A stretch of 64,000 nt of DNA, taken from NCBI GenBank assembly GCA_018654745.1, contig JABILA010000069.1, positions 1-64,000 on the forward strand, written 5' to 3'. Numbering within the stretch: the first letter of the stretch is position 1; each line of letters starts with the position of its first letter. The notes beneath the pieces are model-generated. The model had not been told where the DNA came from. It searched no databases and worked only from the letters and a program-made list of their open reading frames with translations. Position numbers and translations under genes: made by a program. Of this stretch, positions 16,583 through 26,705 are shown piece after piece. Origin of the DNA: Alphaproteobacteria bacterium (GTDB taxonomy: Bacteria > Pseudomonadota > Alphaproteobacteria > UBA2966).

Positions 16583-19500
16583 TCAGCTTCCCGCCGAAGT
16601 TTCCGGTGTGGCTGTCGCCGGGGCCTTGGCAGCGGCTTCGTTCTCTTCCATCTGGCTCAAGCGTCGGGCGATGTGCCCGGAGGGTTTGGCGAAGCGGGCG
16701 AAGATGAAATAGAGCACGGGCACGATCAAAAGACTGAGAAATGTTGAGAAGCTGACGCCGCCAACGATCACGACACCCAATGCCTTGCGGGCTTCGGCAC
16801 CGGCACCGGTGCCCATGGCCAGGGGCAGGGCACCGAACGCTGTGGCGATGGAGGTCATCAGGATCGGGCGCAAGCGACTGACTGAGGCTTCGGTCACCGC
16901 TGTCAGTATGTCTTCGCCTTTGTCGCGCAACTGATTGGCAAATTCGACAATCAAAATGGCGTTCTTGGCGGTCAGGCCGATCAGCATCACCAGACCGATC
17001 TGGCTGTAGATATTCAAGGTCAGTCCTTGCAGGACCAGGGCAGCCAGGCCACCCGTCAGGGCCAGCGGCACCGACAGCATAATAATAAAGGGGTGTACGA
17101 TGCTTTCGAACTGTGCCGCCAGGGCCAGGAACACGATCACCAAAGCCATGGCAAAGGTGAACATCATGGTGTTGGAAGAATCCCTGAATTCCTTGCTGCT
17201 GCCGCCCCAGCTGATCCGGGCGTCGCCGGGCAAGACATCCTGGGCGATGGTTTCCAGTTCCTTGACGGCGTCTCCGATTGTGGCACCGGCGGCCAGTGAC
17301 GCTGTGATCGTCACGGCACGCATGCGATCGGCACGGCGTAATTCACGGGCTCCGGCGCTTTCACGGAATTGCACCAGATTGGCCAGCGGGATCAACGTGC
17401 CGGAATTAGTGGATCGTACATAGATGTTGCTGAGATCCCGTGGTTTGGAGCGGTCTTCCGGTTTTGATTGCAGGATTACATTGAACAGCTTGCCGCCCTG
17501 ATCAAAGGTGGTGACATAGCGTGAGCCCAACAGGGTTTCCAGTGAACGGCCAATTTCCTCCACAGGGACACCCAGGTCCGCGGCGCGGTCGCGATCGATA
17601 TCGACAAACAATTCAGGCCGGGATTCTTCAAAATCGGATTGCAGTCCGCGCAGACTTGGCAAGGAACGGGCGGCCGCCAGTATCTTGTCGCGCCAGACCA
17701 TCAGGGTTTCATAATCAGGACCCCCAATGATCAAGCGCACAGGTGCACCGAAGCGGCCCCGGCCTATGCTTTTGGGGCTGACCGGAAAGGCTCGGACGCC
17801 CGGGACCGTGACGATTTTTGGAAAGATTTCCTTGATCACTTCGCCCTGGCTGACAGTGCGTTGTTCCCACGGGACCAGCCGGAAAATAATAAAGCCCTTG
17901 TTCACCGGACCAGGCCGGCCCCAGCTGGGAGCGACAATGGTCAGCATGGACCAGGCATCACCACGGTCAATAATGGGTTGAAGGTGCTTTTCAATCTGGC
18001 GGGTATAGCGACGGGTGAAGTCGAGGCTGGCGCTGTCGGGGGCCGAGATCGGAATGAAGATGGCACCCCGGTCTTCAACCGGTGCCAGTTCCTTGGGCAA
18101 CATCCGGTCGTTGATATAGATACCCCAGGCCGCAAAGCTGATGACACCGCCAATGATCACCACGACCAAAGGTGCCGCCAGCACAATCTTCAACAAGCCA
18201 CGATAGCCATTGTGCATGCCGTCAAAGATACGTTCCGTGACTTTGTAAAAACCACTTTCTTCTTTTGTTTCCCGCAGCAGCTTGGAACACATCATCGGCG
18301 TCAGGGTCAGGGCCACGAAAGATGAGAACAACACTGCCGTTGCCACAGCGATACCGAACTCACTGAACAGCCTGCCGATCTCTCCTTCCATGAACGAAAT
18401 CGGTACAAACACAGCGATCAACACGACCGTCGTGGCGATGACAGCAAAGGCGATCTGGCGGGTGCCGCGTACGGCAGCAAGCAGAGGTTTTTCACCTTCT
18501 TCAATACGTCGGTGAATATTTTCCAACACCACGATGGCGTCATCCACCACCAGACCGATTGCCAGCACCAGCGCCAGAAGCGTCAGGATGTTGATGGAAT
18601 ATCCCAAAGACGCCAGCACACTGAGCGAGCCTATGACCGAAACCGGAATGGCAATGGCCGGGATCAAGGTTGCGGTGAGGCTGCGCAGGAAAATGAAGTT
18701 GACGGCCACCACCATGGCCATGGCGATCCCGATGGCAATAAAGACTTCAGTGATCGCGCGGCCAATAAAGACGGACTGATCATAGGCGACTTCCAGCTGC
18801 GTTCCGGCTGGCAACGTCGCGTTAAGTCTTTCCATTTCCTCTTTGACGCCGGTGGCAACTTCCAGGGTGTTGGCCTTGGATTGTTTGACAACCCCCATGC
18901 CGATGGCGTTGCGGCCCAGGGTACGGAAATCATTACGGGCATTTTCTGCGGCCAGTTCGATTTCGGCGACTTCGGACAGGCGCACAAAATACCCATCCGC
19001 CTCCCGCACAACCACTTTGCCAAAATCTTCAACGGAACGCAGGCTGGAATCCGTCCGCACGGATATTTCCCGTTGCGACGATTCAATGCGTCCCGACGGC
19101 AGCTGGATATTTTGCCGTCTGAGTGCGCTTTCGACGTCCTGCACGGTCAGTTGGCGTGCTGCCAGCGCTTTTTTGTTCAGCCAGATGCGGATGGCATAGC
19201 GTCGACCACCGCCAATTCGCACATTTGCGACGCCGGATACGATGGATAATCTGTCGACAAGATAGCGCTCGGCATAATCGGTAAGTTCCAGGCCGTCCTG
19301 ACGATTGCTGGTCAGGGCCAGCCACATGATGGCGCGGGCATCGTCGTCGGATTTGGCGATGCGCGGTGCGTCTGCTTCGTCCGGCAAGGAGCGAATGGCC
19401 CGGCTGACCCGGTCACGCACATCGTTGGCGGCGCTGTCCATATTACGATCAACGTTGAATTCGATCGTTATGGAAGATGATTCTTCGCGGCTGGTTGAAG

Positions 19501-19741
19501 AAATGTTAGTGATACCTTCAATGCCAGCCACTGCATCTTCCAATACTTGCGTCACCTGGCTTTCGATGATCGCCGCCGAGGCACCGCGATAAACAGTACT
19601 TACGGATACGATGGGGCGGTCGACGTCGGGATATTCACGCACACTCAGTTTGCTATAGCCAAATAATCCGAAGATCACGATGACCAGGCTCATAACCGTT
19701 GCCAGTACGGGGCGCTTTACCGAGACGTCGGAGAGAACCAT
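16583..19741 (-). CDS. RND efflux transporter permease subunit (HAE1/AcrB-like)
   Basis: The 1052-residue inner-membrane pump has the RND layout of 12 spans: one at residues 13-30 (VLATVMSLVIVIFGLFG), a large periplasmic loop, spans 2-6 around 335-480, then a second repeat. Helix 4 carries LAIGLVVDDAIVVLENIHR with the proton-relay aspartate pair, and the second half has GLTAKNAILIVEFANQ. It should form a trimer that exports drugs or other amphiphiles by proton antiport. It starts three bases after the adaptor gene stop. No TolC-type outer-membrane gene is in the window, so it must use one encoded elsewhere. The substrate is unknown. Confidence 0.94.
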   Translation of the reverse strand: MVLSDVSVKRPVLATVMSLVIVIFGLFGYSKLSVREYPDVDRPIVSVSTVYRGASAAIIESQVTQVLEDAVAGIEGITNISSTSREESSSITIEFNVDRNMDSAANDVRDRVSRAIRSLPDEADAPRIAKSDDDARAIMWLALTSNRQDGLELTDYAERYLVDRLSIVSGVANVRIGGGRRYAIRIWLNKKALAARQLTVQDVESALRRQNIQLPSGRIESSQREISVRTDSSLRSVEDFGKVVVREADGYFVRLSEVAEIELAAENARNDFRTLGRNAIGMGVVKQSKANTLEVATGVKEEMERLNATLPAGTQLEVAYDQSVFIGRAITEVFIAIGIAMAMVVAVNFIFLRSLTATLIPAIAIPVSVIGSLSVLASLGYSINILTLLALVLAIGLVVDDAIVVLENIHRRIEEGEKPLLAAVRGTRQIAFAVIATTVVLIAVFVPISFMEGEIGRLFSEFGIAVATAVLFSSFVALTLTPMMCSKLLRETKEESGFYKVTERIFDGMHNGYRGLLKIVLAAPLVVVIIGGVISFAAWGIYINDRMLPKELAPVEDRGAIFIPISAPDSASLDFTRRYTRQIEKHLQPIIDRGDAWSMLTIVAPSWGRPGPVNKGFIIFRLVPWEQRTVSQGEVIKEIFPKIVTVPGVRAFPVSPKSIGRGRFGAPVRLIIGGPDYETLMVWRDKILAAARSLPSLRGLQSDFEESRPELFVDIDRDRAADLGVPVEEIGRSLETLLGSRYVTTFDQGGKLFNVILQSKPEDRSKPRDLSNIYVRSTNSGTLIPLANLVQFRESAGARELRRADRMRAVTITASLAAGATIGDAVKELETIAQDVLPGDARISWGGSSKEFRDSSNTMMFTFAMALVIVFLALAAQFESIVHPFIIMLSVPLALTGGLAALVLQGLTLNIYSQIGLVMLIGLTAKNAILIVEFANQLRDKGEDILTAVTEASVSRLRPILMTSIATAFGALPLAMGTGAGAEARKALGVVIVGGVSFSTFLSLLIVPVLYFIFARFAKPSGHIARRLSQMEENEAAAKAPATATPETSAGS

Positions 19742-19744
19742 GGC

Positions 19745-20902
19745 TTAACTGGCCTTTCCGGTTGGGGCAGGTTTTTTGCCAGTTGGCTTTTTGTCGCCCG
19801 GCTTTTTGCCCGTGCCAAATCCGCCAGGGGGCATGTTTTTCACGGCCTGGCCTGGCCGGACTTTTTGCACGCCGCCAACGATAACCGGTGTCCCTTCGGT
19901 AACGCCGCTGAGGATTTCGATGTCACCGTTGATATGTTCTCCGGTTGTGACAACGGTTTTGACGGCTTTGCCGTCCTTGACCGTAAAGACAAATTGTTTG
20001 TCGCTGGAAGACACCAGGGCCTCTTCCGGAATCAGGATTGCGTTGTCGCGCACCGCAGCGGTCAGGGTTGCGGTCAAAAACATGCCGGGTTTCAGCTTGC
20101 CTTGTTTGTTATCGAAGACAGCGCGAATTTCGATGGACCGTGTTGTCGGGTCGACCCGGCTGTCGATGGTTTGCACCCGGCCGACATATTCCTTGTCTGG
20201 CCAGGCGGCACTTTGGGCGGTGACGGTTTGATTTGCTGTGATATGTGAAATAGCGGTCTCGGGAATACGGAAATCGACCTTTAAACGCGACGTATCATCC
20301 AGCGTCGTGATCTGATCGCCGGGGCGAACCAAAGCCCCAAGACTGATCCGGCGCAAACCCAGGCGTCCGGAAAAAGGGGCCATGACTTTATATTCAGCCA
20401 GTTTGGCTTCGTCGGACCGCACCCGGGCTTCTGCAGCCATCAGGGAACCGTACAGTTCTTCCACTCTGGCGGCCGGCACATTTTTGCTACCGGCAAGTTT
20501 GCGGGTGCGTAGATACAGACGTTTGGCGTTATCGCGCAGGGCGATCTTTTCGGCCAGTTCACCCGTCAGCTCTCCGGCATCCAGATCAACCAGGGCTGCG
20601 CCTTTTTTGATCCATTGGCCTTCGCGGAAATGGATCTTGCTGACCATGCCTGTGACCTGGGTGGTCACGATAATACTTTCGTTGGATTTTGCCGTGCCGA
20701 TGGCGTCGACTTCGATCATCACCGTGTCGACACGCGCCTTTTTGGTTTCGACAAAAACGGGCCGTCCACCGCGTCGTTTCTGTTTGGCCCCGCCTTCTTC
20801 GAAAAAGGCTGAGATGACCGGAATATCCTGTCGATAATTCCAGCCCACCAGGCCAACGCCACCAATCAAGGCAACAATCAATAATTGTCCCGGCAGCTTC
20901 AT
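19745..20902 (-). CDS. RND efflux periplasmic adaptor (membrane fusion protein)
   Basis: The 385-residue protein has an N-terminal membrane anchor (residues 5-21, GQLLIVALIGGVGLVGW) and a lipoyl/barrel-sandwich domain (VTGMVSKIHFREGQWIKKGA near 85). A short alpha-hairpin is followed by the second lipoyl half (VMAPFSGRLGLRRISLGALV), then beta-barrel and membrane-proximal domains. It links the pump to an outer-membrane channel. The last 30 residues are unusual, a Gly-Lys-Pro-rich tail (GKKPGDKKPTGKKPAPTGK). It is upstream of the pump gene in a two-gene operon and divergent from the deacetylase gene. Confidence 0.92.
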   Translation of the reverse strand: MKLPGQLLIVALIGGVGLVGWNYRQDIPVISAFFEEGGAKQKRRGGRPVFVETKKARVDTVMIEVDAIGTAKSNESIIVTTQVTGMVSKIHFREGQWIKKGAALVDLDAGELTGELAEKIALRDNAKRLYLRTRKLAGSKNVPAARVEELYGSLMAAEARVRSDEAKLAEYKVMAPFSGRLGLRRISLGALVRPGDQITTLDDTSRLKVDFRIPETAISHITANQTVTAQSAAWPDKEYVGRVQTIDSRVDPTTRSIEIRAVFDNKQGKLKPGMFLTATLTAAVRDNAILIPEEALVSSSDKQFVFTVKDGKAVKTVVTTGEHINGDIEILSGVTEGTPVIVGGVQKVRPGQAVKNMPPGGFGTGKKPGDKKPTGKKPAPTGKAS

Positions 20903-21033
20903 GATCTATATCCAACGTGCATTCGAATTTCCCAAACAAAGCTGTGCCCAAAAAAAGCGGAATAAGTTATGGTCATATATCCCGGAGGGCATTAGAGCCC
21001 GAATTGGGTATAAATAACAATCTTCTACACAGC

Positions 21034-21051
21034 CGGAATATCATAATTCCG
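21034..21051. promoter_or_regulatory. Palindrome in the adaptor/deacetylase divergent promoter region
   Basis: CGGAAT-N6-ATTCCG, 36 bases before the GTG of the deacetylase gene, in the only non-coding stretch between two divergent operons. Its position suits a repressor operator. No transcription factor can be assigned. Confidence 0.3.
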
Positions 21052-21086
21052 TGACCCTGCCAGAACGCAAAATCAGGTAATCCGCC

Positions 21087-22022
21087 GTGACCACACTTCT
21101 TTTCAGCCATGATGCCTGCCTTGACCACGATACCGGCCAGGGACATCCCGAACGTAGTGATCGCCTGCGTGCTGTAAACAAGGCGCTTGCCGCCGATCCA
21201 TTCGCAACCCTGGACCGTCGGCAGGCCCCGGAAGTATCCAGGGAAACCCTGGCCCTGAACCATCCACAGGCATTTGTTGAAGACGTTTTTGCAAAAGCCC
21301 CGGTCGACAATCAGGTCTTTCTTGATCCCGATACGGTGATGTCGCCAGGATCGACAGAAGCGGCCTTGCGGGCCACCGGAGCCGTTTGTGCTGCCGTTGA
21401 TGATGTGGTGGCGGGGCATGCGGACAACGCCTTTTGTGCGGTGCGACCCCCGGGGCATCATGCCGAGCCGGACCGGGCCATGGGCTTTTGTCTCTTTAAC
21501 AGTGTTGCTATTGCGGCCCGTCATGCCCGGGACAAGTTCGGCATGGAACGCATTGCCGTCGTTGATTTTGATGTGCATCACGGCAATGGCACACAAGCCG
21601 CGTTTTGGGATGACAAAGACATGCTCTATGCCTCCAGCCATCAGTATCCGCACTATCCCGGCACCGGGGCGTCTGGAGAAGTTGGACAAGGCAATATTAT
21701 TAACTTGCCGCTTGCTGCCGGTACGGGCTCAGCTCAGTTTCGCGCCGCGTTCGCAGAACATATCTTTCCAGCACTGCACGCCTTCAAACCGGAACTCCTG
21801 TTGATCTCGGCTGGCTTTGACGCCCATGCCGATGATCCTTTGGCGCAACTGAACCTGCAGGACGATGACTACGGCTGGGTGACAGATGAGCTGATGGCCA
21901 TCGCTGACAGCCACGCCGGGGGTCGGGTTGTCTCTGCCCTGGAAGGTGGTTATGACTTGGACGCCTTGAGCCGTAGCGTCGCTGTACACGTAAAATCTCT
22001 CATGCAGACCGGAGAAAGATAA
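21087..22022 (+). CDS. Histone deacetylase-family (acetylpolyamine amidohydrolase-type) zinc hydrolase
   Basis: The 311-residue protein keeps the arginase-fold deacetylase active site. It has HPERSDRL near residue 20, the histidine pair in RPPGHHAEP, zinc ligands in DFDVHHGNGTQ (about 159-169) and in SAGFDAHADDP, and the transition-state tyrosine in LEGGYD. It should be a zinc-dependent amide hydrolase acting on acetylated polyamines, acetyl-lysine or a small metabolite in the cytoplasm. The start is GTG with a weak AGG site. The following decarboxylase begins one base after its stop, so an amine-related substrate is plausible; this last point is inference. Confidence 0.92.
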   Translation: MTTLLFSHDACLDHDTGQGHPERSDRLRAVNKALAADPFATLDRRQAPEVSRETLALNHPQAFVEDVFAKAPVDNQVFLDPDTVMSPGSTEAALRATGAVCAAVDDVVAGHADNAFCAVRPPGHHAEPDRAMGFCLFNSVAIAARHARDKFGMERIAVVDFDVHHGNGTQAAFWDDKDMLYASSHQYPHYPGTGASGEVGQGNIINLPLAAGTGSAQFRAAFAEHIFPALHAFKPELLLISAGFDAHADDPLAQLNLQDDDYGWVTDELMAIADSHAGGRVVSALEGGYDLDALSRSVAVHVKSLMQTGER

Positions 22023-22023
22023 A

Positions 22024-23439
22024 TTGGATAATGATGAATTTCGCCGTCACGCCCACGACATGGTCGATTGGATGGCAGGTTATCTGGAAACGGTGAGCGA
22101 GCGCCCCGTGCGGGCTCAGGTCCAGCCCGGCGATATCACGGCACAATTACCAGTGGCCGCCCCTGATGCGGGCGAAGATATGTCAGACATTATGGCTGAT
22201 TTTGAAAAGATCGTGGTGCCGGGCATTACCAATTGGCAACATCCGAAGTTCTTTGCCTATTTTCCGTCCAACTCCAGCCCACCTTCGGTGCTGGCGGAAA
22301 TGCTGGTCACCACCATGGGCGCGCAATGTATGTTGTGGCAGACCTCTCCGGCGGCGACCGAGATGGAAACCCGGATGATGGAGTGGCTGGCTAAAATGTT
22401 GGGTCTGGGTGATGGTTTTGAAGGTGTCATTCAGGATTCCGCCTCCAGTGCCACATTGGTCGCAATCCTTGTGGGCCGGGAAAAAGCCACCAACTGGGCC
22501 GCTAACGAGGAAGGCCTGAAAGCCGTGCAGCCGCTGGCGGTCTATGCCTCCGCAGAAGCGCATTCTTCCATCGAAAAAGATGTGATGGTGGCGGGGCTTG
22601 GCCGCAAGGCTTTGCGCAAGATCGCCGTCGATCAAAATCTCAGCCTTGTTCCTGCCGAGCTGGAAGCCGCTATCGAAGCCGACATTGCAGCCGGCATCAA
22701 ACCAGCTGTTGTCGTGGCTTGCCTGGGGACCACTGGCACGGGTGCCGTTGATCCATTACGTGCCATCGGCGAAATCTGTCGTCGTCATGATATTTACCTG
22801 CATGTGGATGCGGCCTGGGCCGGAACGGCATTGTTGCTGGAAGAACAGCGCGCCATGATCGACGGCATCGAGCACGCAGACAGTTTTGTCTTCAATCCAC
22901 ATAAATGGATGTTCACCAATTTTGATTGCTCGGCCCATTTCATTCGCGATTCAGAGGCCCTGGTCAAAACCCTGTCGATCCTGCCTGCTTATCTGCAAAG
23001 CCGGGAAACCGGATCGGTCATAGATTACCGGGATTGGAGCGTGCCACTGGGTCGCCGTTTCCGCGCCCTGAAATTGTGGTTCGTCATCCGCAGCATGGGC
23101 GTCGACGGCATGAAGGACATCTTGCGCAACCAGATCAAATGGGCCGAAGACCTGGAGGCAACAATCGCCGCCGAGCCCGAAGCCGAGCTTTTGGTCCCGC
23201 GCAGCCTGACACTTCTGACCTTTCGCTGGAAACCTGCAGGCATGACAGACGATGCTGAACTGGATGCCTTCAACGAAAAACTGGTTCATGCGGTTAACGA
23301 TGATGGCCGTTTGTACCTGACCCAAACCCACACCAGTGGCCATTACGCAATTCGCTTCGTGATCGGTCAGACCAATACGACCAGCGAAGACGTGACTTCG
23401 GCCTGGGCAGATTTGAAAGAGATTGCCGGGAATATCTGA
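22024..23439 (+). CDS. PLP-dependent group II decarboxylase (aromatic-L-amino-acid type)
   Basis: The 471-residue protein matches AADC/tyrosine decarboxylase-like enzymes. The N-terminus is of the type EEFRRHGHELVDW (here DEFRRHAHDMVDWMAGYLE), with ITNWQHPKFFAYFPSNSSPP near 78 and HVDAAWAGTALL before the Schiff-base lysine at Lys294 in NPHKWMFTNFDCSA. It would convert an aromatic or related L-amino acid to its amine. The start is TTG, justified by the family N-terminus and by GGAG nine bases upstream. It is coupled to the deacetylase gene. The exact substrate is uncertain. Confidence 0.9.
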   Translation: MDNDEFRRHAHDMVDWMAGYLETVSERPVRAQVQPGDITAQLPVAAPDAGEDMSDIMADFEKIVVPGITNWQHPKFFAYFPSNSSPPSVLAEMLVTTMGAQCMLWQTSPAATEMETRMMEWLAKMLGLGDGFEGVIQDSASSATLVAILVGREKATNWAANEEGLKAVQPLAVYASAEAHSSIEKDVMVAGLGRKALRKIAVDQNLSLVPAELEAAIEADIAAGIKPAVVVACLGTTGTGAVDPLRAIGEICRRHDIYLHVDAAWAGTALLLEEQRAMIDGIEHADSFVFNPHKWMFTNFDCSAHFIRDSEALVKTLSILPAYLQSRETGSVIDYRDWSVPLGRRFRALKLWFVIRSMGVDGMKDILRNQIKWAEDLEATIAAEPEAELLVPRSLTLLTFRWKPAGMTDDAELDAFNEKLVHAVNDDGRLYLTQTHTSGHYAIRFVIGQTNTTSEDVTSAWADLKEIAGNI

Positions 23440-23444
23440 CAAAA

Positions 23445-23520
23445 CCGGATTTTGGGTCTTCAGCCGCCTGATTCTTGACCAGGGTTATTGCTCCTGGCCG
23501 CAGTGCAGCATAAAATCCGG
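23445..23520 (+). promoter_or_regulatory. Nested inverted repeat in the leader of the xseB-dxs operon
   Basis: CCGGATTTT (23445-23453) pairs with AAAATCCGG (23512-23520), enclosing a CCAGG/CCTGG hairpin (23479-23483 with 23493-23497). It sits just upstream of xseB and could be a leader structure or a weak terminator for the decarboxylase gene. Confidence 0.3.
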
Positions 23521-23538
23521 GTGAACAAGGGAGTTCTC

Positions 23539-23811
23539 ATGGCCAAAGCCCCGAATAGTACCGCTGGCAAGGATTTGCCGCCTGAAATTGTTGCCCTCAG
23601 CTTCGAAGATGCCTTGCGTGAGCTGGAAGATATTGTGGATCGTCTGGAAAGTGGCAATGTCAATCTGGATGAATCCATCGATATCTACACCCGGGGTACG
23701 CACTTGAAACGCCATTGCGAGAGCAAACTGGGTGATGCCAAGGCGCGGATAGACAAGATTATTCCAGATGGCAACGGTGGTATTGCTACCGAGCCTCTGG
23801 ATGTTGAGTAA
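23539..23811 (+). CDS. xseB: Exodeoxyribonuclease VII small subunit
   Basis: A 90-residue, mainly helical protein with the XseB core SFEDALRELEDIVDRLESGN and LDESIDIYTRGTHLKRHCESKL. It binds the large subunit XseA to form the ssDNA exonuclease VII. The frame is open from 23488, but the ATG at 23539 has GGGAG six bases upstream and matches the family start. It leads the usual alphaproteobacterial xseB-ispA-dxs order. xseA is not in the window. Confidence 0.95.
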   Translation: MAKAPNSTAGKDLPPEIVALSFEDALRELEDIVDRLESGNVNLDESIDIYTRGTHLKRHCESKLGDAKARIDKIIPDGNGGIATEPLDVE

Positions 23812-23841
23812 CCAATAAGCGGTTGAGCGGAATTACACGGC

Positions 23842-24735
23842 ATGTCACTGAGATTTGAAGCGGCCCTGAGTGCCTGCACCGAAGATATGGTGCGGGAACT
23901 GGAAATTGTTCTACCCAATAGTGACGGCGCTGAAAGCCGATTGCATGAAGCCATGCACTATGCGGCTTTGGCTGGCGGCAAGCGACTACGTGCCTTTCTG
24001 GTGCTGCAGTGTGCCAGCCTGTTCGGCGTTTCCAGATCTTCTGCCCTGCGCGTTGCGGCTGCCATTGAACTGATCCACACCTATTCCCTGGTCCATGATG
24101 ACCTGCCTTGTATGGATGATGATGACGTGCGTCGGGGCCAGCCGACAGTGCATATCAAATATGACCAGGCAACGGCTGTGCTGACCGGGGACGCGTTGTT
24201 GACGCTGGCTTTTGAAATTCTCGGCGATGAAAGTTATCAGGCCGACCCGGCCATCCGGGCGCGGCTGGTTGTTGCCATGGCAAAGGCTGCCGGACCGCAA
24301 GGTATGGTGGCTGGGCAAATGATTGATCTGGCGTCGGAAGACGTTGCCGAACCGAATGTGCAGCATATAACCCGGCTGCAACAATTAAAGACCGGTGCCC
24401 TGATTGCTGTGTCCTGCGAGGCAGGTGCAATCCTCGGCCGTGCTTCTGAACATCAGTTCCTGGCCCTGCATGCCTATGCCCATGATCTGGGGCTGGCGTT
24501 TCAGATTGTCGACGATATTCTGGATACCGAAGGCGATGCGGAAGCCATGGGCAAGGCGGTAAATAAAGACTCCGAAAGAGGAAAGGCGACATTTGTTTCA
24601 GTTCTTGGTATAGAACGAGCCAGAACCCAGGCCCGGATGCTGGCAGATCAGGCTGCGAAACATCTTGAACCTTTCGCCGAAAAAGCCGATCTTCTCAAGG
24701 ACTTGGCTAATTTTGTAATCGAACGACGGAATTGA
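23842..24735 (+). CDS. ispA: Farnesyl diphosphate synthase (geranyltranstransferase)
   Basis: The 297-residue trans-prenyltransferase has the first aspartate-rich motif [10 protein letters not shown] (about residues 88-97) and the second FQIVDDILD. The two-residue insert in the first motif and the GGKRLRAF segment are typical of short-chain bacterial IspA. It condenses IPP with DMAPP and GPP to make farnesyl diphosphate for quinones, undecaprenyl phosphate and hopanoids. It sits between xseB and dxs, 30 and 13 bases away. Confidence 0.95.
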   Translation: MSLRFEAALSACTEDMVRELEIVLPNSDGAESRLHEAMHYAALAGGKRLRAFLVLQCASLFGVSRSSALRVAAAIELIHTYSLVHDDLPCMDDDDVRRGQPTVHIKYDQATAVLTGDALLTLAFEILGDESYQADPAIRARLVVAMAKAAGPQGMVAGQMIDLASEDVAEPNVQHITRLQQLKTGALIAVSCEAGAILGRASEHQFLALHAYAHDLGLAFQIVDDILDTEGDAEAMGKAVNKDSERGKATFVSVLGIERARTQARMLADQAAKHLEPFAEKADLLKDLANFVIERRN

Positions 24736-24748
24736 GACAGGATTGACT

Positions 24749-26683
24749 GTGGCGACCCAAAAACCACACAAGCAACCTACGCCCTTGCTGGACACGGTAA
24801 AAGAACCGTCTGATATCAGGGATTTCGACGAAGATCAGCTAAAGCAGCTGGCCGCCGAAGTGCGTAGTGACATGATTGACGCCGTCTCTTTGACCGGTGG
24901 TCATCTGGGTGCTGGCCTGGGCGTGGTCGAGCTGACAGTGGCCCTGCATCATATTTTTGATACACCATCAGATCGATTGATCTGGGACGTGGGCCATCAA
25001 AGCTATCCACATAAAATTCTGACCGGACGTCGCGATCAATTGCGCTCTATTCGCCAGGGCGGTGGTATTTCCGGTTTTACCAAACGCAGCGAAAGCAAAT
25101 ATGATCCGTTTGGTGCCGGTCACAGTTCAACGTCGATTTCAGCTGGCCTTGGCATGTCCGTCGCGCGTGATCTGGCCGGTGACGATAATCGAGTGATCTG
25201 TGTTATTGGCGACGGTGCCATGACAGCGGGTCAGGCTTACGAAGCCATGAACAATGCCGGGTCCATGTCCAGCCGTTTGATCGTTATTCTGAACGACAAC
25301 GACATGTCCATCGCCCCGCCCGTAGGTGCCATGAGCGCTTATCTATCGCGGCTGATTTCTTCGCGGCCTTATCTGGGACTTCGCAACATCGCCAAACAGG
25401 TTGCCCAGCATTTGCCGGACAGTCTGGAGAAACGCGCCCGCCTGGCTGAGGAATATGCCCGTGGCATGGCCACTGGCGGCACCTTATTCGAAGAAATGGG
25501 TTTCTATTATGTTGGCCCTATTGATGGCCACAATCTGGATCACATGTTGCCGACGTTACGCAATATTCGCGATGCAGATGAAAACCGGCCGGTTCTGGTG
25601 CACATGGTCACCCGCAAGGGCCACGGCTATGCACCCGCCGAAGACAGTGCCGACAAATACCACGGCGTGTCTCGATTTGACGTTATTACGGGTGCCCAGG
25701 AAAAACCGGTGCCCAACGCGCCAAGTTACACCAGTGTCTTCGCCAAGGGGCTGCTGGCCGAAGCAACCGCAGATGACAAAATCGTCGCGGTGACCGCAGC
25801 CATGCCATCCGGCACAGGTCTTGATAAATTCGGCGATCAGTTTCCGGGCCGCACCTTTGATGTCGGTATTGCCGAACAGCATGCCGTGACATTTGCCGCC
25901 GGTTTGGCGACGGAAGGTTTCAAGCCTTTTGTGGCGATCTATTCGACGTTCCTGCAGCGTGCCTACGACCAGATCGTGCACGATGTTGCCATTCAGAAAC
26001 TGCCTGTGCGTTTTGCCATTGATCGGGCGGGACTTGTGGGGGCGGACGGGGCAACCCACGCTGGTGCCTATGACATTGCCTATCTTGCCTGCCTGCCGGG
26101 TATGGTTGTGATGGCGGCTGCTGATGAAGCTGAACTCATGCATATGACGGCGACGGCAGCAGCCTATGACGATGGGCCCATTGCCTTTCGCTATCCACGG
26201 GGTGAAGGCGTTGGTGTTGATTTGCCTGAGCGCGGCGATGTTCTGGAAATCGGCAAAGGACGTATCATTCGTCAGGGAACAACAATTGCCCTGCTGTCAT
26301 TTGGCACTCGTTTGACGGAATGTGAGATCGCCGCGGAGGATCTTGGTACACATGGTATTTCGGTAACCATTGCTGATGCCCGCTTTGCCAAACCGCTGGA
26401 CGAAGACCTGATCCGTTCGCTGGCGGAAAACCACGACGTGCTGATTACTGTCGAAGAAGGTTCCGGTGGCGGTTTTTCTGCCCAGGTTCTGGACTTCCTC
26501 GCCGGTGAGGGATTGCTGGATATCGGTCTGAAAGTACGACCTATGCATTTGCCGGATGTTTATCTGGATCACGACAGCCCGGCGAAACAATATGTTCGCG
26601 CCGGTCTGGATGCTGATTCAATCGTGGCGACGGCCTTGAATGTACTGGATCGGGACGCAGCCGAAAAACCGGCGCGCGCCTGA
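24749..26683 (+). CDS. dxs: 1-deoxy-D-xylulose-5-phosphate synthase
   Basis: The 644-residue thiamine-diphosphate enzyme has the cofactor motif [18 protein letters not shown] near residue 150, [16 protein letters not shown] near 85, and the C-terminal half with the catalytic-region [18 protein letters not shown]. It makes DXP from pyruvate and glyceraldehyde-3-phosphate, the entry step of the MEP isoprenoid pathway. The open frame reaches a TTG at 24743. The GTG at 24749 is better spaced from AGGA (six bases) and is used here. Confidence 0.97.
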   Translation: MATQKPHKQPTPLLDTVKEPSDIRDFDEDQLKQLAAEVRSDMIDAVSLTGGHLGAGLGVVELTVALHHIFDTPSDRLIWDVGHQSYPHKILTGRRDQLRSIRQGGGISGFTKRSESKYDPFGAGHSSTSISAGLGMSVARDLAGDDNRVICVIGDGAMTAGQAYEAMNNAGSMSSRLIVILNDNDMSIAPPVGAMSAYLSRLISSRPYLGLRNIAKQVAQHLPDSLEKRARLAEEYARGMATGGTLFEEMGFYYVGPIDGHNLDHMLPTLRNIRDADENRPVLVHMVTRKGHGYAPAEDSADKYHGVSRFDVITGAQEKPVPNAPSYTSVFAKGLLAEATADDKIVAVTAAMPSGTGLDKFGDQFPGRTFDVGIAEQHAVTFAAGLATEGFKPFVAIYSTFLQRAYDQIVHDVAIQKLPVRFAIDRAGLVGADGATHAGAYDIAYLACLPGMVVMAAADEAELMHMTATAAAYDDGPIAFRYPRGEGVGVDLPERGDVLEIGKGRIIRQGTTIALLSFGTRLTECEIAAEDLGTHGISVTIADARFAKPLDEDLIRSLAENHDVLITVEEGSGGGFSAQVLDFLAGEGLLDIGLKVRPMHLPDVYLDHDSPAKQYVRAGLDADSIVATALNVLDRDAAEKPARA

Positions 26684-26705
26684 TCCTTATCGGCAAGCCA
26701 GGCCT

